Assembly (NCBI GenBank): GCA_900128395.1
Contig: LT649521.1
Location: 1-21,953, forward strand
Origin: Stramenopiles sp. TOSAG23-2
Lineage: Eukaryota > Sar
Length of the DNA: 21,953 bases
Direction: 5' to 3'
Position 1 is the stretch's first letter. Every line of letters starts with the position of its first letter. The position numbers and the translations under genes are program-made. A model generated the notes under the pieces. It was not told the origin of the DNA. It saw only the letters and a list, made by a program, of their open reading frames with translations, and searched no databases. Positions 1 through 8,105 of the stretch are shown piece by piece.

Positions 1-1
1 A

Positions 2-563
2 AGCAAAAAGAAAGCCCGGTTTCCAAATGATTATAGAAGAATTCAGGAAATACATTATTCACATTTATATAATACGTCTTCTAATCGAAAATCTTACAAG
101 AAAAATAAATCAGGATCTATGGATGATTCATCATTAAAACGATTTAAACAAAAGCTTGAAACACTGGAAGATGTACCGTTAATTGTCAAATCAATTCGTG
201 GAGATGGAAATTGTTTATTTCGTGCAATAAGCCATCAAATATATGGAACATCAGATCATCATCAAATGGTTCGTCAAAAATGTGTGGAATATATGATGAT
301 TGAAAAAAGATTTTTTAAAAATTTCATAGTTATATCAGATGATTATGTTGGTGATAATGATGATAATGATCGACATATGCAATATTTTGAAGATATGAGT
401 CAATTAGGGACGTGGGGTGGGGATCCTGAAATTCAAGCATGTGTTGAAATATATAATCGTCCAATACATATGTATTATTTTAAAGATGTTGATAATACGA
501 TAAATATTATAAAACGTGGTCCAGATGAAATTAATGTAACAAATAGTGGCAGTAGTAGTAGTG

Positions 564-594
<31 letters not shown>

Positions 595-1378
595 TACAAC
601 TACGAGATCTGCTGGTCGAGGTAGAATGAGTCATGCAGATTCAGAAGAAGCAAGTACAGGATTAGGTCAAACATTACGTTTGCATTATGAAGGATATAAT
701 CATTATAATTCAATAGTTAAAAAAATACCAAAAAATAATCGTAGTCGTAGTAATAATACTAATAATAATGTTGTACGAACCAGTCCTGGTAAGATTGAAG
801 ATTTGGCATTAGCAAATGCTCGTGCAAGACGTCAACAATATGAAGATACAACAGATGAAAGTAATGAAGGTAAAACAGATGAAGGTGGGCAAAAAAAAGG
901 CAATAATACTAGCAATCAATATAAAAATGGTACACATGAAGATGAGGAGCGATTATTAATGTTAATGAGAGGTGCAGTTAAATTTGTACCAGTTCAAATC
1001 GATGATCAAATCCTATTTATTGATGCAGATTCAACAACGACAACAACAACAACAGGCGGTGGTGGTTTAAATAGTAGTACAAATTTTGATGATGAATTGC
1101 AATTAGCATTGGAAGTTAGTAAAAGAGATGCAGAGAAAGAAAGTGTTAAAATGATTGGCGATAACTTTGATGATGACGAATTGTCACGTGCAATGAAAGC
1201 ATCATTGGATTTGCATAGACAAACGTCATCTGAAAGGAATGAGGAGAAAGAGCGAATGGAAATTTTAAAAGCCAAAGCGGAAAGTCTAGGATATGATTAT
1301 AACAGCGAGGAATATCAATTACAATTAGCAATGGAAGAAAGTATGAAAATGGCACCTGAAAATTATGGGAAGAAATAG
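2..1378 (+). CDS. OTU-family deubiquitinase with three C-terminal UIMs (OTUD5-like), 5' partial
   Basis: This is a probable cysteine protease that removes ubiquitin. Numbering from the ATG at 119 (419 aa), the catalytic motif GDGNCLFRA lies at residues 28-36 (Asp29, Cys32). WGGDPEIQA is near 99-107, and the His motif NHYNS is near 194-198. This order and the IYNRP stretch resemble the OTUD5 subgroup. A poly-Ser/Gly insert (about 143-160) sits inside the OTU domain between the Cys and His motifs. The linker is low complexity. Three ubiquitin-interacting motifs follow: FDDELQLALEVS (about 323), DDELSRAMKASL (about 352) and EEYQLQLAMEES (about 397), so the protein probably binds ubiquitin chains. 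The frame has no stop upstream of the ATG as far as base 2 (39 extra codons, rich in Lys/Arg), so the real start may lie outside the window. The stop is TAG. The family call is firm; the substrate is unknown. Confidence 0.9.
541..600 (+). repeat. (AGT)n trinucleotide microsatellite coding poly-Ser inside the OTU gene
   Basis: A run of AGT codons, interrupted by a few GGT/GGC, encodes the poly-Ser/Gly stretch. Almost every Ser uses the same codon, which points to replication slippage rather than selected protein sequence. It is likely to vary in length between alleles. Confidence 0.85.
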
Positions 1379-1560
1379 AAAGAGAGAGGGGGAGGAGACT
1401 TGAGAGAGAGAGAGAGAGAGTGTGTGTGTGTGTTCTTTTTAGTGTTATAGAGCTTCTCTTTATAACGTACGAACCGTATTTTTTTTTTAACATTTTTTTA
1501 TAATTATCAACTCATTTTTTAACCATCATTATATATATATATATATATATATGATATTTA
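1379..1560. repeat. Convergent intergenic spacer with GA, GT and AT microsatellites
   Basis: The 182 bp between two convergent stops hold a (GA)n run near 1403-1420 that continues into (GT)n to about 1432, T-runs, and an (AT)n run near 1531-1552. There is no ORF of note. Both 3' UTRs must lie here or overlap. Confidence 0.8.
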
Positions 1561-4242
1561 TCAACTCACATATGTTCCACAACACACAAAGATCCACGTT
1601 TTCGGTCTTAACATTTTTGCCATTTCTTCGTCCTTATTGGCCACCGCGTCTCTTAATGCTACATTTTGCCGGCATTCAACACACAATAGAGGTATCCAAC
1701 AGAAACTAAATAACAAAATAAACATAAACAAAATTGGAGAGAAATCAAATACATCATCCGGACTTTGATTAACAACCAAACTAATTAAACAGTACATAAT
1801 ATATCCCACAACAAAATGACACAGAATACGTGTTAGGCGTGTTCCTCTTAAGATTGTTCTTGTGATGCTGGGATTAGCTCCTGCTTCAAGCAAAACACGA
1901 GCCGATTCCACATTTTTTTCAACAGCTGCAAACATAAGTGCAGTGTACCCACGACCATTGCATGTTCTCAAGTTAACAGAAGCACCATTTTCAATCAACA
2001 ATCGAGTGACATCCGCGTTATGACCATGAAGAGAAGAATGCAATGGATACCAAGATTGTGTTTGATCCCCTTGATTTGGATCAGCTCCTGCTTCTAACAA
2101 CAAACGAGTCGCTTCCAAATTACCACGTCCTGCTGCACCTATCAATGGGGTGACTGGCATCGGTGTCGTTGGTTCTCCACGCCAAGCACTTCCGTCACGA
2201 TCGACGCAAGGAAAGTTCTTTTCGGAGTTCCCACACACGTAGTATTTTTCCGTCGAGTGAAGTTCTCTGCGCTCGATGTTCACAGCAAGCTGGCGGTGTG
2301 GACCACATGCTTGAAGTATCATACGAAGAATGCGTGTGTCGCCACAGCGAGATGCTGCAATAATTGGCAATGGCCACTGCGCCAACTCTAATGGCTGAAG
2401 TTGCAGTGTTTGAAGCAACAGCTCAGCTGCTTTGATATGCCCACCACCGGCAGCAGCAACCAACGCTAATCGCAGCATTTCAATATTCATATGGTGTTGA
2501 CTGTGGCAGAATCGATACAATTCTCCTTCAAACCCAAGAATAAAACGTTCAAGACATGATGGCACGGCATGATCATCACTTCCAATACTGGAGGCACCAA
2601 TAATACTTGCAATAATAACCTTTTGAAGGCCAGGTATTCCACCTGGACTTCGACGAACTGCTTCAAGCTCGCGTTCCAAATCAACAGGATTAGATGCCTC
2701 AGCTCGTTCTACTTTAACCATGTGTTCCATAAGTCTCAATTGACTTGGATCGTTTTCCCAAAAGGAAATATTACCGTGATGATTTCTATGCTGTTGCACT
2801 GCAAGGCCACATTTGAATACAAGAGGTATATTTCGGGCTTTTGCAGCTGCTATCTCTACAAGACACCAAATGCGAAAAAATGGCATCTTTTTACGAGCTT
2901 CTTCGCTAGGAAGCTTTCCTTCAACAATGGCTTCACGCATATCAATCTCCAAAGGCACTGCTTCTGATACAATAAGAACGCCCGATACTCTTTCGATCAC
3001 ACCACAAAAATCCAAATCGTAAGAACTGCCTGGCCATTGCCTCACTGCGAAAATATCGCACCAGATTCGAGCAGAGGGTGGACACGTGTCTACAACGGCT
3101 GCAACTAATGTGCCCCATTTGGCTCCCCAAGTATGGCTCACAAAAATGTCGGCTTTGCCTGGAATTTGCTGTGATTTCATATGATCCAATTCAACATAAC
3201 GACACCGTTGATTAACTGTAGCAGGTTTAATAATTTCTGCATTCACTCTACTTGTGGGCCAATCCCAACAATTGTGAGTTTGTGTAAATAATAACAACCA
3301 CTCAACAGTTACTCCCCGTGAGTAAGATGATATTGCAGCAACTTCTTTCATCGTTTGCCCGGGGGGTGCTTGAAAGGCAATCTTATCTATGTGTTCATTT
3401 CGTTTTTTCCCCTCTTCTTCGCGTGCAATACGGGTTAAATCGGTCAAAAAACCCTTACATGTCATACAATTCCACCCCGCAGAACCCCAATATTCAACAA
3501 ATGTATTGGCAGAAGGATCGCAACAACACAGTTTTCGACCAGCATTACCTGAGTTTTGTTCACTTTGATTTTGATTGTTGGAATTTCCATCTGTCATAAT
3601 TTCGTATTCAGAGTAAATTTCATCCCGCGTACACTTTGGTTTTCCCCAAAGCCAAGTGCCATATGGTAGTGCACAATTCCAACGTAGATGTTTGCGACGC
3701 ATATAACATACCAAAATAACGAGAAAAAGGAACAATACACCCAAAAGAATATTAGGCCAATCTACGTCTCCGCCTGTGCCACTAGGAGCACTGGGACTGT
3801 CAGAAGTGTCATGATATAAACAGGACATGGGTTTACTGTTATCCGATGCCTGGAGGCAAAACGATCTATCCATACTATCCAAACAATCAGCGTCGGTGGT
3901 GCAGGTTAGCAGACAAAAGGATTTTGCAGCACTTTTGAATTCTTGACAACGTGGAAAAACAAATGGATTATCCACCACTGATGGGCAATCTGTACTAAAT
4001 TGACACTCCATTCCACAAACCACGCCTTTACCATATGAAGATGTAAGTTGTATGACCTGTTCATTTGTTGAACATTGGAGAAGGTCGGGATTGCCGTAGT
4101 GGGACACATTATTATTTTGCACGGGTATACTTGGACTGGTTGCTGGCTTTGCGGAATGAGGATTAGTGACTATTATAATAAAATATAATACAAAGAATAC
4201 TATGATGATCAAAGAACATTTCAAGATATCTTTTAATTCCAT
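1561..4242 (-). CDS. Receptor-like membrane protein: Cys-rich ectodomain, TM, TIR-like domain, ankyrin repeats
   Basis: 893 aa. A hydrophobic N-terminus (9-26) acts as signal peptide or anchor. The ectodomain has ten cysteines between 57 and 141, including two copies of the spacing C-x3-C-x5-C-x(8-12)-C (76-99 and 110-129). A second TM spans about 162-181 and is followed by basic RRK. The cytosolic part has a Cys-rich segment (237-262). It then has a TIR-like block (about 362-480) that starts ADIFVSHTWG, contains WCD at 394-396 and ends FFRIWCLVEI. Glu463 in WCLVE aligns by motif with the catalytic Glu of plant TIR NADases. Ankyrin repeats follow (about 590-645 and 695-790; e.g. TPLIGAAGRGNLEATRLLLE). 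Two more hydrophobic segments lie near 806-824 and 835-855, then an ankyrin-like tail. Start chosen: first Met, directly before the signal sequence. The ankyrins and TM segments are clear; the TIR assignment is by motif; function is inferred as membrane signalling. Confidence 0.85.
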   Translation of the reverse strand: MELKDILKCSLIIIVFFVLYFIIIVTNPHSAKPATSPSIPVQNNNVSHYGNPDLLQCSTNEQVIQLTSSYGKGVVCGMECQFSTDCPSVVDNPFVFPRCQEFKSAAKSFCLLTCTTDADCLDSMDRSFCLQASDNSKPMSCLYHDTSDSPSAPSGTGGDVDWPNILLGVLFLFLVILVCYMRRKHLRWNCALPYGTWLWGKPKCTRDEIYSEYEIMTDGNSNNQNQSEQNSGNAGRKLCCCDPSANTFVEYWGSAGWNCMTCKGFLTDLTRIAREEEGKKRNEHIDKIAFQAPPGQTMKEVAAISSYSRGVTVEWLLLFTQTHNCWDWPTSRVNAEIIKPATVNQRCRYVELDHMKSQQIPGKADIFVSHTWGAKWGTLVAAVVDTCPPSARIWCDIFAVRQWPGSSYDLDFCGVIERVSGVLIVSEAVPLEIDMREAIVEGKLPSEEARKKMPFFRIWCLVEIAAAKARNIPLVFKCGLAVQQHRNHHGNISFWENDPSQLRLMEHMVKVERAEASNPVDLERELEAVRRSPGGIPGLQKVIIASIIGASSIGSDDHAVPSCLERFILGFEGELYRFCHSQHHMNIEMLRLALVAAAGGGHIKAAELLLQTLQLQPLELAQWPLPIIAASRCGDTRILRMILQACGPHRQLAVNIERRELHSTEKYYVCGNSEKNFPCVDRDGSAWRGEPTTPMPVTPLIGAAGRGNLEATRLLLEAGADPNQGDQTQSWYPLHSSLHGHNADVTRLLIENGASVNLRTCNGRGYTALMFAAVEKNVESARVLLEAGANPSITRTILRGTRLTRILCHFVVGYIMYCLISLVVNQSPDDVFDFSPILFMFILLFSFCWIPLLCVECRQNVALRDAVANKDEEMAKMLRPKTWIFVCCGTYVS

Positions 4243-4859
4243 TATATTACATCACTGACTAAGTTTATGATGATGAGTGACACAAAACTATGAAATATAT
4301 GTTTTCCCCCCTGCTCTCTCTCTTAAAAAAAAATAATTTCCTGTTGTATTTATCATTATTCAATCTTCATCTACATCTACGTACACATCCCATCAATTAA
4401 AATAATTTAAAAATAATAATAATTATCTATAGATATATGTTTTTATTATTATGTTTTTTTTTTCCCCTTCTCTTATGTGCTTATCTCTTCTTCTTTTTCT
4501 TCTCGGGATTTTACAAAAAAAAGAAGCCGCAAAACTGGCAAACTGGCAAACCCGTGCACCCGTTCGTGCGTTCCTCATGCTGTTGTAGTGCTATTTGTAA
4601 AAGATTTTCTCACATCACACTAGCTAATTTTATTCAGGTATGATGAGATGAACACAGGATTTAAGATGTAATAAAAAGCTTATAATAATATATATGATAA
4701 ATAATTATATGTGTACCACATGCATCTATATAAATCAATAAAAGATATATATTAGCAACATTGTACCTACATATCTCTTGGCTAATCAATTGAAATAACA
4801 ATAAAAATATATAATACCCAAACGAAATATTATTATTATTATTTAAAAACTATAAAAAC
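4243..4859. promoter_or_regulatory. Divergent intergenic region, putative bidirectional promoter
   Basis: 617 bp separate two divergently oriented start codons, so both promoters probably lie here. The stretch is AT-rich with pyrimidine tracts near 4437-4500 and a GC-richer patch near 4525-4580 that contains the short direct repeat aactggcaaactggcaaac. I see no RNA gene and no credible ORF; the 68-aa reading frame from 4437 is low complexity. Confidence 0.4.
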
Positions 4860-5166
4860 ATGGCATCATTAGAAAATGATAATACTACAACAACAAACTC
4901 ATCGTTATTTAAAGAATATCACGCCATTACATAAAGCGGCAATGAAAGGTTATAATAAAATATTAAAATCATTATTAAATGATGGTGCAAATATCAATGC
5001 GCAAGATGAGTTAGGAAACACACCATTACATTATGCCATAACGCAAGGTAATTCATTGATAATTGAAACCCTATTGGCAAAGTCACAAATTGATATTACT
5101 ATATGTAACGAAGATGGTTATAATGTATATGATTTATGTTTACAATATCATCAAACTTCGATGTAA
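4860..5166 (+). CDS. Small ankyrin-repeat protein, start uncertain (possible frameshift)
   Basis: The frame from the ATG at 4876 gives 96 aa with two to three ankyrin repeats: ITPLHKAAMKGYNKILKSLL, then NAQDELGNTPLHYAITQGNS, then a divergent NEDGYNVYDLCLQ unit. It is probably a soluble adaptor. An earlier ATG at 4860 has a better-looking context (aaaacATGG) and a more natural N-terminus (MASLENDNTTTTNSSLF). It is in a different frame and stops after 24 codons, just before the ankyrin homology begins. Either translation starts at 4876, or one base is missing or added near 4905-4930. The last 16 bases overlap the 3' end of the convergent gene. A free-standing two-repeat protein is short for the family. 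Confidence 0.6.
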
Positions 5167-5627
5167 ACAGCTAAACGTTCTTGTTGGCGTTTACCTTGTG
5201 ATTGCAAAATTTGTTCCAATTCATCATGTAATTTTGCTAAACTACGTTTATTTGTTTTTACTGTTTCCACGGCTTCTTCATATCTCAAATCATGTTGTGC
5301 TTTTGCTTTTTTTGCTTTTTTCAATGCATTTTCTAAAGCCAATACGATATTATCTTGTGCTTTATAGTGCAACGTAGCAATTCTTAACAATTCATTTGTT
5401 TTCGTTAAATTCTCATCAAAGGCAGGTGCATTATCAATAACATATGGTTGTACGAATGGTTTCTCCGGTGTATCTCTTAATTCTTTCAATTCTGCTTTTA
5501 ATTCGTTTTCCAATTTTCCTATAAATACATCTAAATATGATTTTCCATTGAGTACATCTATTGATGGTTTAGTTGTTGATGCAGCAATGGTTGTTACTAA
5601 CATTGCAAATATGAATATTTTCATCAT
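5151..5627 (-). CDS. Small secreted helical/coiled-coil protein, unknown function
   Basis: 158 aa. The N-terminus MMKIFIFAMLVTTIAAS is a typical signal peptide with probable cleavage after Ala16 or Ser17. The mature part is rich in Lys, Glu, Leu and Ala and looks mostly helical; a Lys-rich segment (ALENALKKAKKAKAQ) is followed by a likely coiled coil to the C-terminus. It contains no cysteine and no TM after the leader, so it is predicted to be secreted or lumenal. I do not recognise the family. The 3' end overlaps the stop region of the small ankyrin gene by 16 bp in convergent orientation. Confidence 0.65.
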   Translation of the reverse strand: MMKIFIFAMLVTTIAASTTKPSIDVLNGKSYLDVFIGKLENELKAELKELRDTPEKPFVQPYVIDNAPAFDENLTKTNELLRIATLHYKAQDNIVLALENALKKAKKAKAQHDLRYEEAVETVKTNKRSLAKLHDELEQILQSQGKRQQERLAVYIEV

Positions 5628-5827
5628 GATTTGTTGTAATCCTTCTCTTGTTTATTTTCCAGATAGTTACTAATGATGTTAATAATATAATAATGTCTAT
5701 CTGTCTCCCTGAAATAAATATTATTATTAATCGTAGTAGAATATATATCTGTCCATGTTTGTTTATCCTGCATTTGTACATTTTGTAGTCTGTTTGGATA
5801 TATATTGCCCCACTTTCTGCATGTGTT

Positions 5828-6285
5828 CGTTTTAGAAAATCACTTCATTTTATAAGTATAGAGTAGATGTATTCTTTTACGGATAGTTTCCTATATCCCG
5901 AAGAAAATCACTTCATTTTATAAGTATAGAGTAGGTGTATTCTTTTACGGATAGTTTCCTATGTGCCGAAGAAAATCACTTCATTTTATAAGTATAGAGT
6001 AGGTGTATTCTTTTACGGATATAGAGTATTTTGTATTCTTTTTACGGATAGTTTCCTATGTCCCGAAGAAAATCACTTCATTTTATAAGTATAGAGTATT
6101 TTGTATTCTTTTTACGGATAGTTTCCTATGTCCCGAAGAAAATCACTTCATTTTATAAGTATAGAGTATTTTGTATTCTTTTTACGGATAGTTTCCTATG
6201 TCCCGAAGAAAATCACTTCATTTTATAAGTATAGAGTATTTTGTATTCTTTTTACGGATAGTTTCCTATGTCCCGAAGAAAATAG
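5828..6285. repeat. 68/70-bp minisatellite array, about 6.5 units
   Basis: Tandem units each begin with the 15-mer aaaatcacttcattt or its flank tcccgaagaa. Unit anchors lie at 5828, 5896, 5964, 6061, 6131, 6201 and 6271. The first two spacings are 68 bp. The third is 97 bp and contains an internal partial re-duplication. Three follow at 70 bp and are nearly identical, and the last unit is partial. The right side is more homogeneous than the left, which suggests recent amplification there. No long frame is maintained, since neither 68 nor 70 is a multiple of three. Confidence 0.95.
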
Positions 6286-6304
6286 AAAATCTCAAATCAC
6301 AAAA

Positions 6305-6568
6305 TCACTTCATTTCCACGTCTGCGTGAATGTCAGATATCTTTGTAAATGTTTTTACGGATTGACTCTCCGTTGTTGATACATGACCCAGCGCCACATT
6401 AACACCTTCATTGATGCCCGATATATCATACGTACGGTACGTTAATACCATAAAACTTAAAAATCCAAATAAATGTGGTAAAAGCCAAACTTTGCTATTA
6501 GATGTAACAGTCATATTGCATAGCTTCTTTACGCCATCATTGTTATTATTGTTTGTCATTGAACTCAT
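6305..6568 (-). CDS. Short hypothetical protein with one hydrophobic segment
   Basis: 87 aa: an Asn-rich N-terminus, one hydrophobic stretch (WLLPHLFGFLSFMVLTY, about 29-45) and a polar C-terminus ending VEMK. No family is recognised. FGFLSFM loosely resembles FGYLSFM in the PLAC8 protein of this window, but the cysteine motifs are absent, so relationship is speculative. The stop codon lies inside a copy of the 15-mer that begins each minisatellite unit. The gene sits in a segment that splits the minisatellite array. It could be a real small gene, a decayed remnant or a chance ORF. Confidence 0.4.
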   Translation of the reverse strand: MSSMTNNNNNDGVKKLCNMTVTSNSKVWLLPHLFGFLSFMVLTYRTYDISGINEGVNVALGHVSTTESQSVKTFTKISDIHADVEMK

Positions 6569-6781
6569 GGTGCTATATCAACTTATGTAATGTGTAATTT
6601 ACTAATGATCGAGCCTATATAGATATATCGTACAAGTTGAGACTTTTATATGATGTATATTCGTACTTTATATATGTGTGAGTGTGTATTGTAAATATAT
6701 TTTAAATATGTACTTCGTTATATGAAACTCCTAAAGTTATGAAACTCCTAAAAAAATCATCACTATAGGAAAGGTATTCAT

Positions 6782-6878
6782 AAAATCACTTCATTTTATA
6801 AGTATAGAGTATTTTGTATTCTTTTTACGGATAGTTTCCTATGTCCCGAAGAAAATCACTTCATTTTATAAGTATAGA
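6782..6878. repeat. Detached minisatellite copy (1 full unit plus a partial)
   Basis: One full 70-bp unit and the first about 27 bp of the next, in the same orientation as the main array about 500 bp to the left and nearly identical to its later units. It marks the right border of the segment that interrupts the array. Confidence 0.9.
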
Positions 6879-7140
6879 TAAAATAGCAAAATTTCTAAAA
6901 ATATCTAAACAAACCAAATTTCCGCAAAAAAATACAGATATGATATTATACCTTTATATTTTGAAACATTTAATAAACTGAAATCCACTGATATTGTTTG
7001 TTTTCGACAGAACATGTCGGAGTTTAGAAGGTTAAAAGCCTAATTGTCTATTTTTATATCAATATATCCGAAATGTATAAATAATTTAAAGCTTGTATAA
7101 TATATGTTTATATGATATTTTTTTGTAATATAAAAACCTT
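6879..7140. other. AT-rich intergenic stretch, nothing identified
   Basis: Very AT-rich sequence between the detached minisatellite unit and the GC-richer block. I see no ORF, RNA gene or repeat in it. The minus-strand frame that reaches into 7040 comes from the next block and has no recognisable start. Confidence 0.5.
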
Positions 7141-7141
7141 T

Positions 7142-7345
7142 AAAAAGAGAGTATTGGAATGTCGGACCTGTTTTGGTGCCAAGTTTCACTCGAGTAAGAG
7201 ATCCCAGCAGAGATCGGACAGTTTTGACTAGAGAGGATCCGACACGGTTTAGAGTTGCCGCTCGGCTACTATGACCACAGCACGCATGAAAAATCAGCTG
7301 AGGTGTGAGAGCCGCCTCGTGCATAAAAAATAAAAAAAGGGCTGT
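7142..7345 (-). other. GC-richer foreign-looking block, possible SINE-like or structured-RNA element
   Basis: About 200 bp of near-balanced composition in strongly AT-rich surroundings. On the minus strand, TAGCCGAGCGGC (7257-7268) resembles a Pol III A box, ACTCGAGTG (7188-7196) is a weak B-box candidate, and a T5 run (7142-7146) follows, the order expected of a tRNA-derived element. Short complementary segments (TCGGA/TCCGA, gccg/cggc) suggest structure. A minus-strand frame is also open through it but has no recognisable product. No tRNA cloverleaf can be closed. Identity is unresolved. Confidence 0.3.
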
Positions 7346-7347
7346 TT

Positions 7348-8105
7348 GCTGTTCTGAGATACTTTGATGGAATAACTTAACACTACTAACAATGGGAAAA
7401 GTGCAAATGCTACATGTAGTTTTCGATTTTATTTTTTTTTTAGATAAAAAGGGTCGGTTGTTCATAATTATAATAGCAGGTAAATACCATCGATATATAT
7501 ATATTTTATGTGAACTAAGATTAGAAACATTACATAAGTGATTACATAACGCAATAGCAGATCATGTTCATTCGATAAAACAATCAATCTATATATACAT
7601 AGCGAGATCTATTTATTTATACACACACTTATATAACCATGAGTTACGCACCTGTATCGCAATCGAAATCCGAAGGCGTTGAATTGAACGGGGAGGTGAT
7701 CAATGCTACCATTGTGAATAATAATCATGCTGTTCTGAGATACTTTGATGGAATAACTTAACACTACTAACAATGGGAAAAGTGCAAATGCTACATGTAT
7801 TCGATTTTATTTTTTTTTTAGATAAAAAGGGTCGGTTCATAATTATAATAGCAGGTAAATACCATCGATATATATACATATTTTTTGTGAACTAAGATTA
7901 GAAACATTACATAAGTGATTACATAACGCAATAGCAGATCATGTTCATTCGATAAAACAATCAATCTATATATACATAGCGAGATCTATTTATTTATACA
8001 CACACTTATATAACCATGAGTTACGCACCTGTATCGCAATCGAAATCCGAAGGCGTTGAATTGAACGGGGAGGTGATCAATGCTACCATTGTGAATAATA
8101 ATCAT
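7348..8105. repeat. Tandem duplication of the PLAC8 promoter, 5' UTR and first codons
   Basis: The first copy is 7348-7728 (381 bp) and the second is 7729-8105 (377 bp). They are near-identical but differ by small indels (around 7424 and 7456 in copy 1) and a few substitutions in the AT tract. Each copy carries an ATG (7639 and 8016) and the first 30 or so codons. In copy 1 the frame runs into the start of copy 2 and ends after about 40 codons. Confidence 0.95.

Noticed and set aside
404-634. Minus-strand poly-Thr ORF opposite the OTU gene
   Set aside because: It is the antisense shadow of the (AGT)n tract.
5828-6285. CRISPR array
   Set aside because: The units are directly adjacent, 68-70 bp, without unique spacers, in a eukaryotic context.
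6128-6379. Plus-strand ORF through the minisatellite
   Set aside because: The repeat period is not a multiple of three, and the peptide is only the repeat read in shifting frames.
6305-6568. Truncated PLAC8 paralogue
   Set aside because: Only FGFLSFM resembles the PLAC8 protein; the cysteine clusters are absent, so similarity may be chance.
7142-7345. tRNA gene on the minus strand
   Set aside because: An A-box-like segment is present, but no acceptor stem partner or good B box can be found.
7040-7465. 141-aa minus-strand ORF across the GC-richer block
   Set aside because: It mixes AT-rich low-complexity ends with the block's frame, extends into the PLAC8 promoter duplication, and shows no recognisable domain or natural start.
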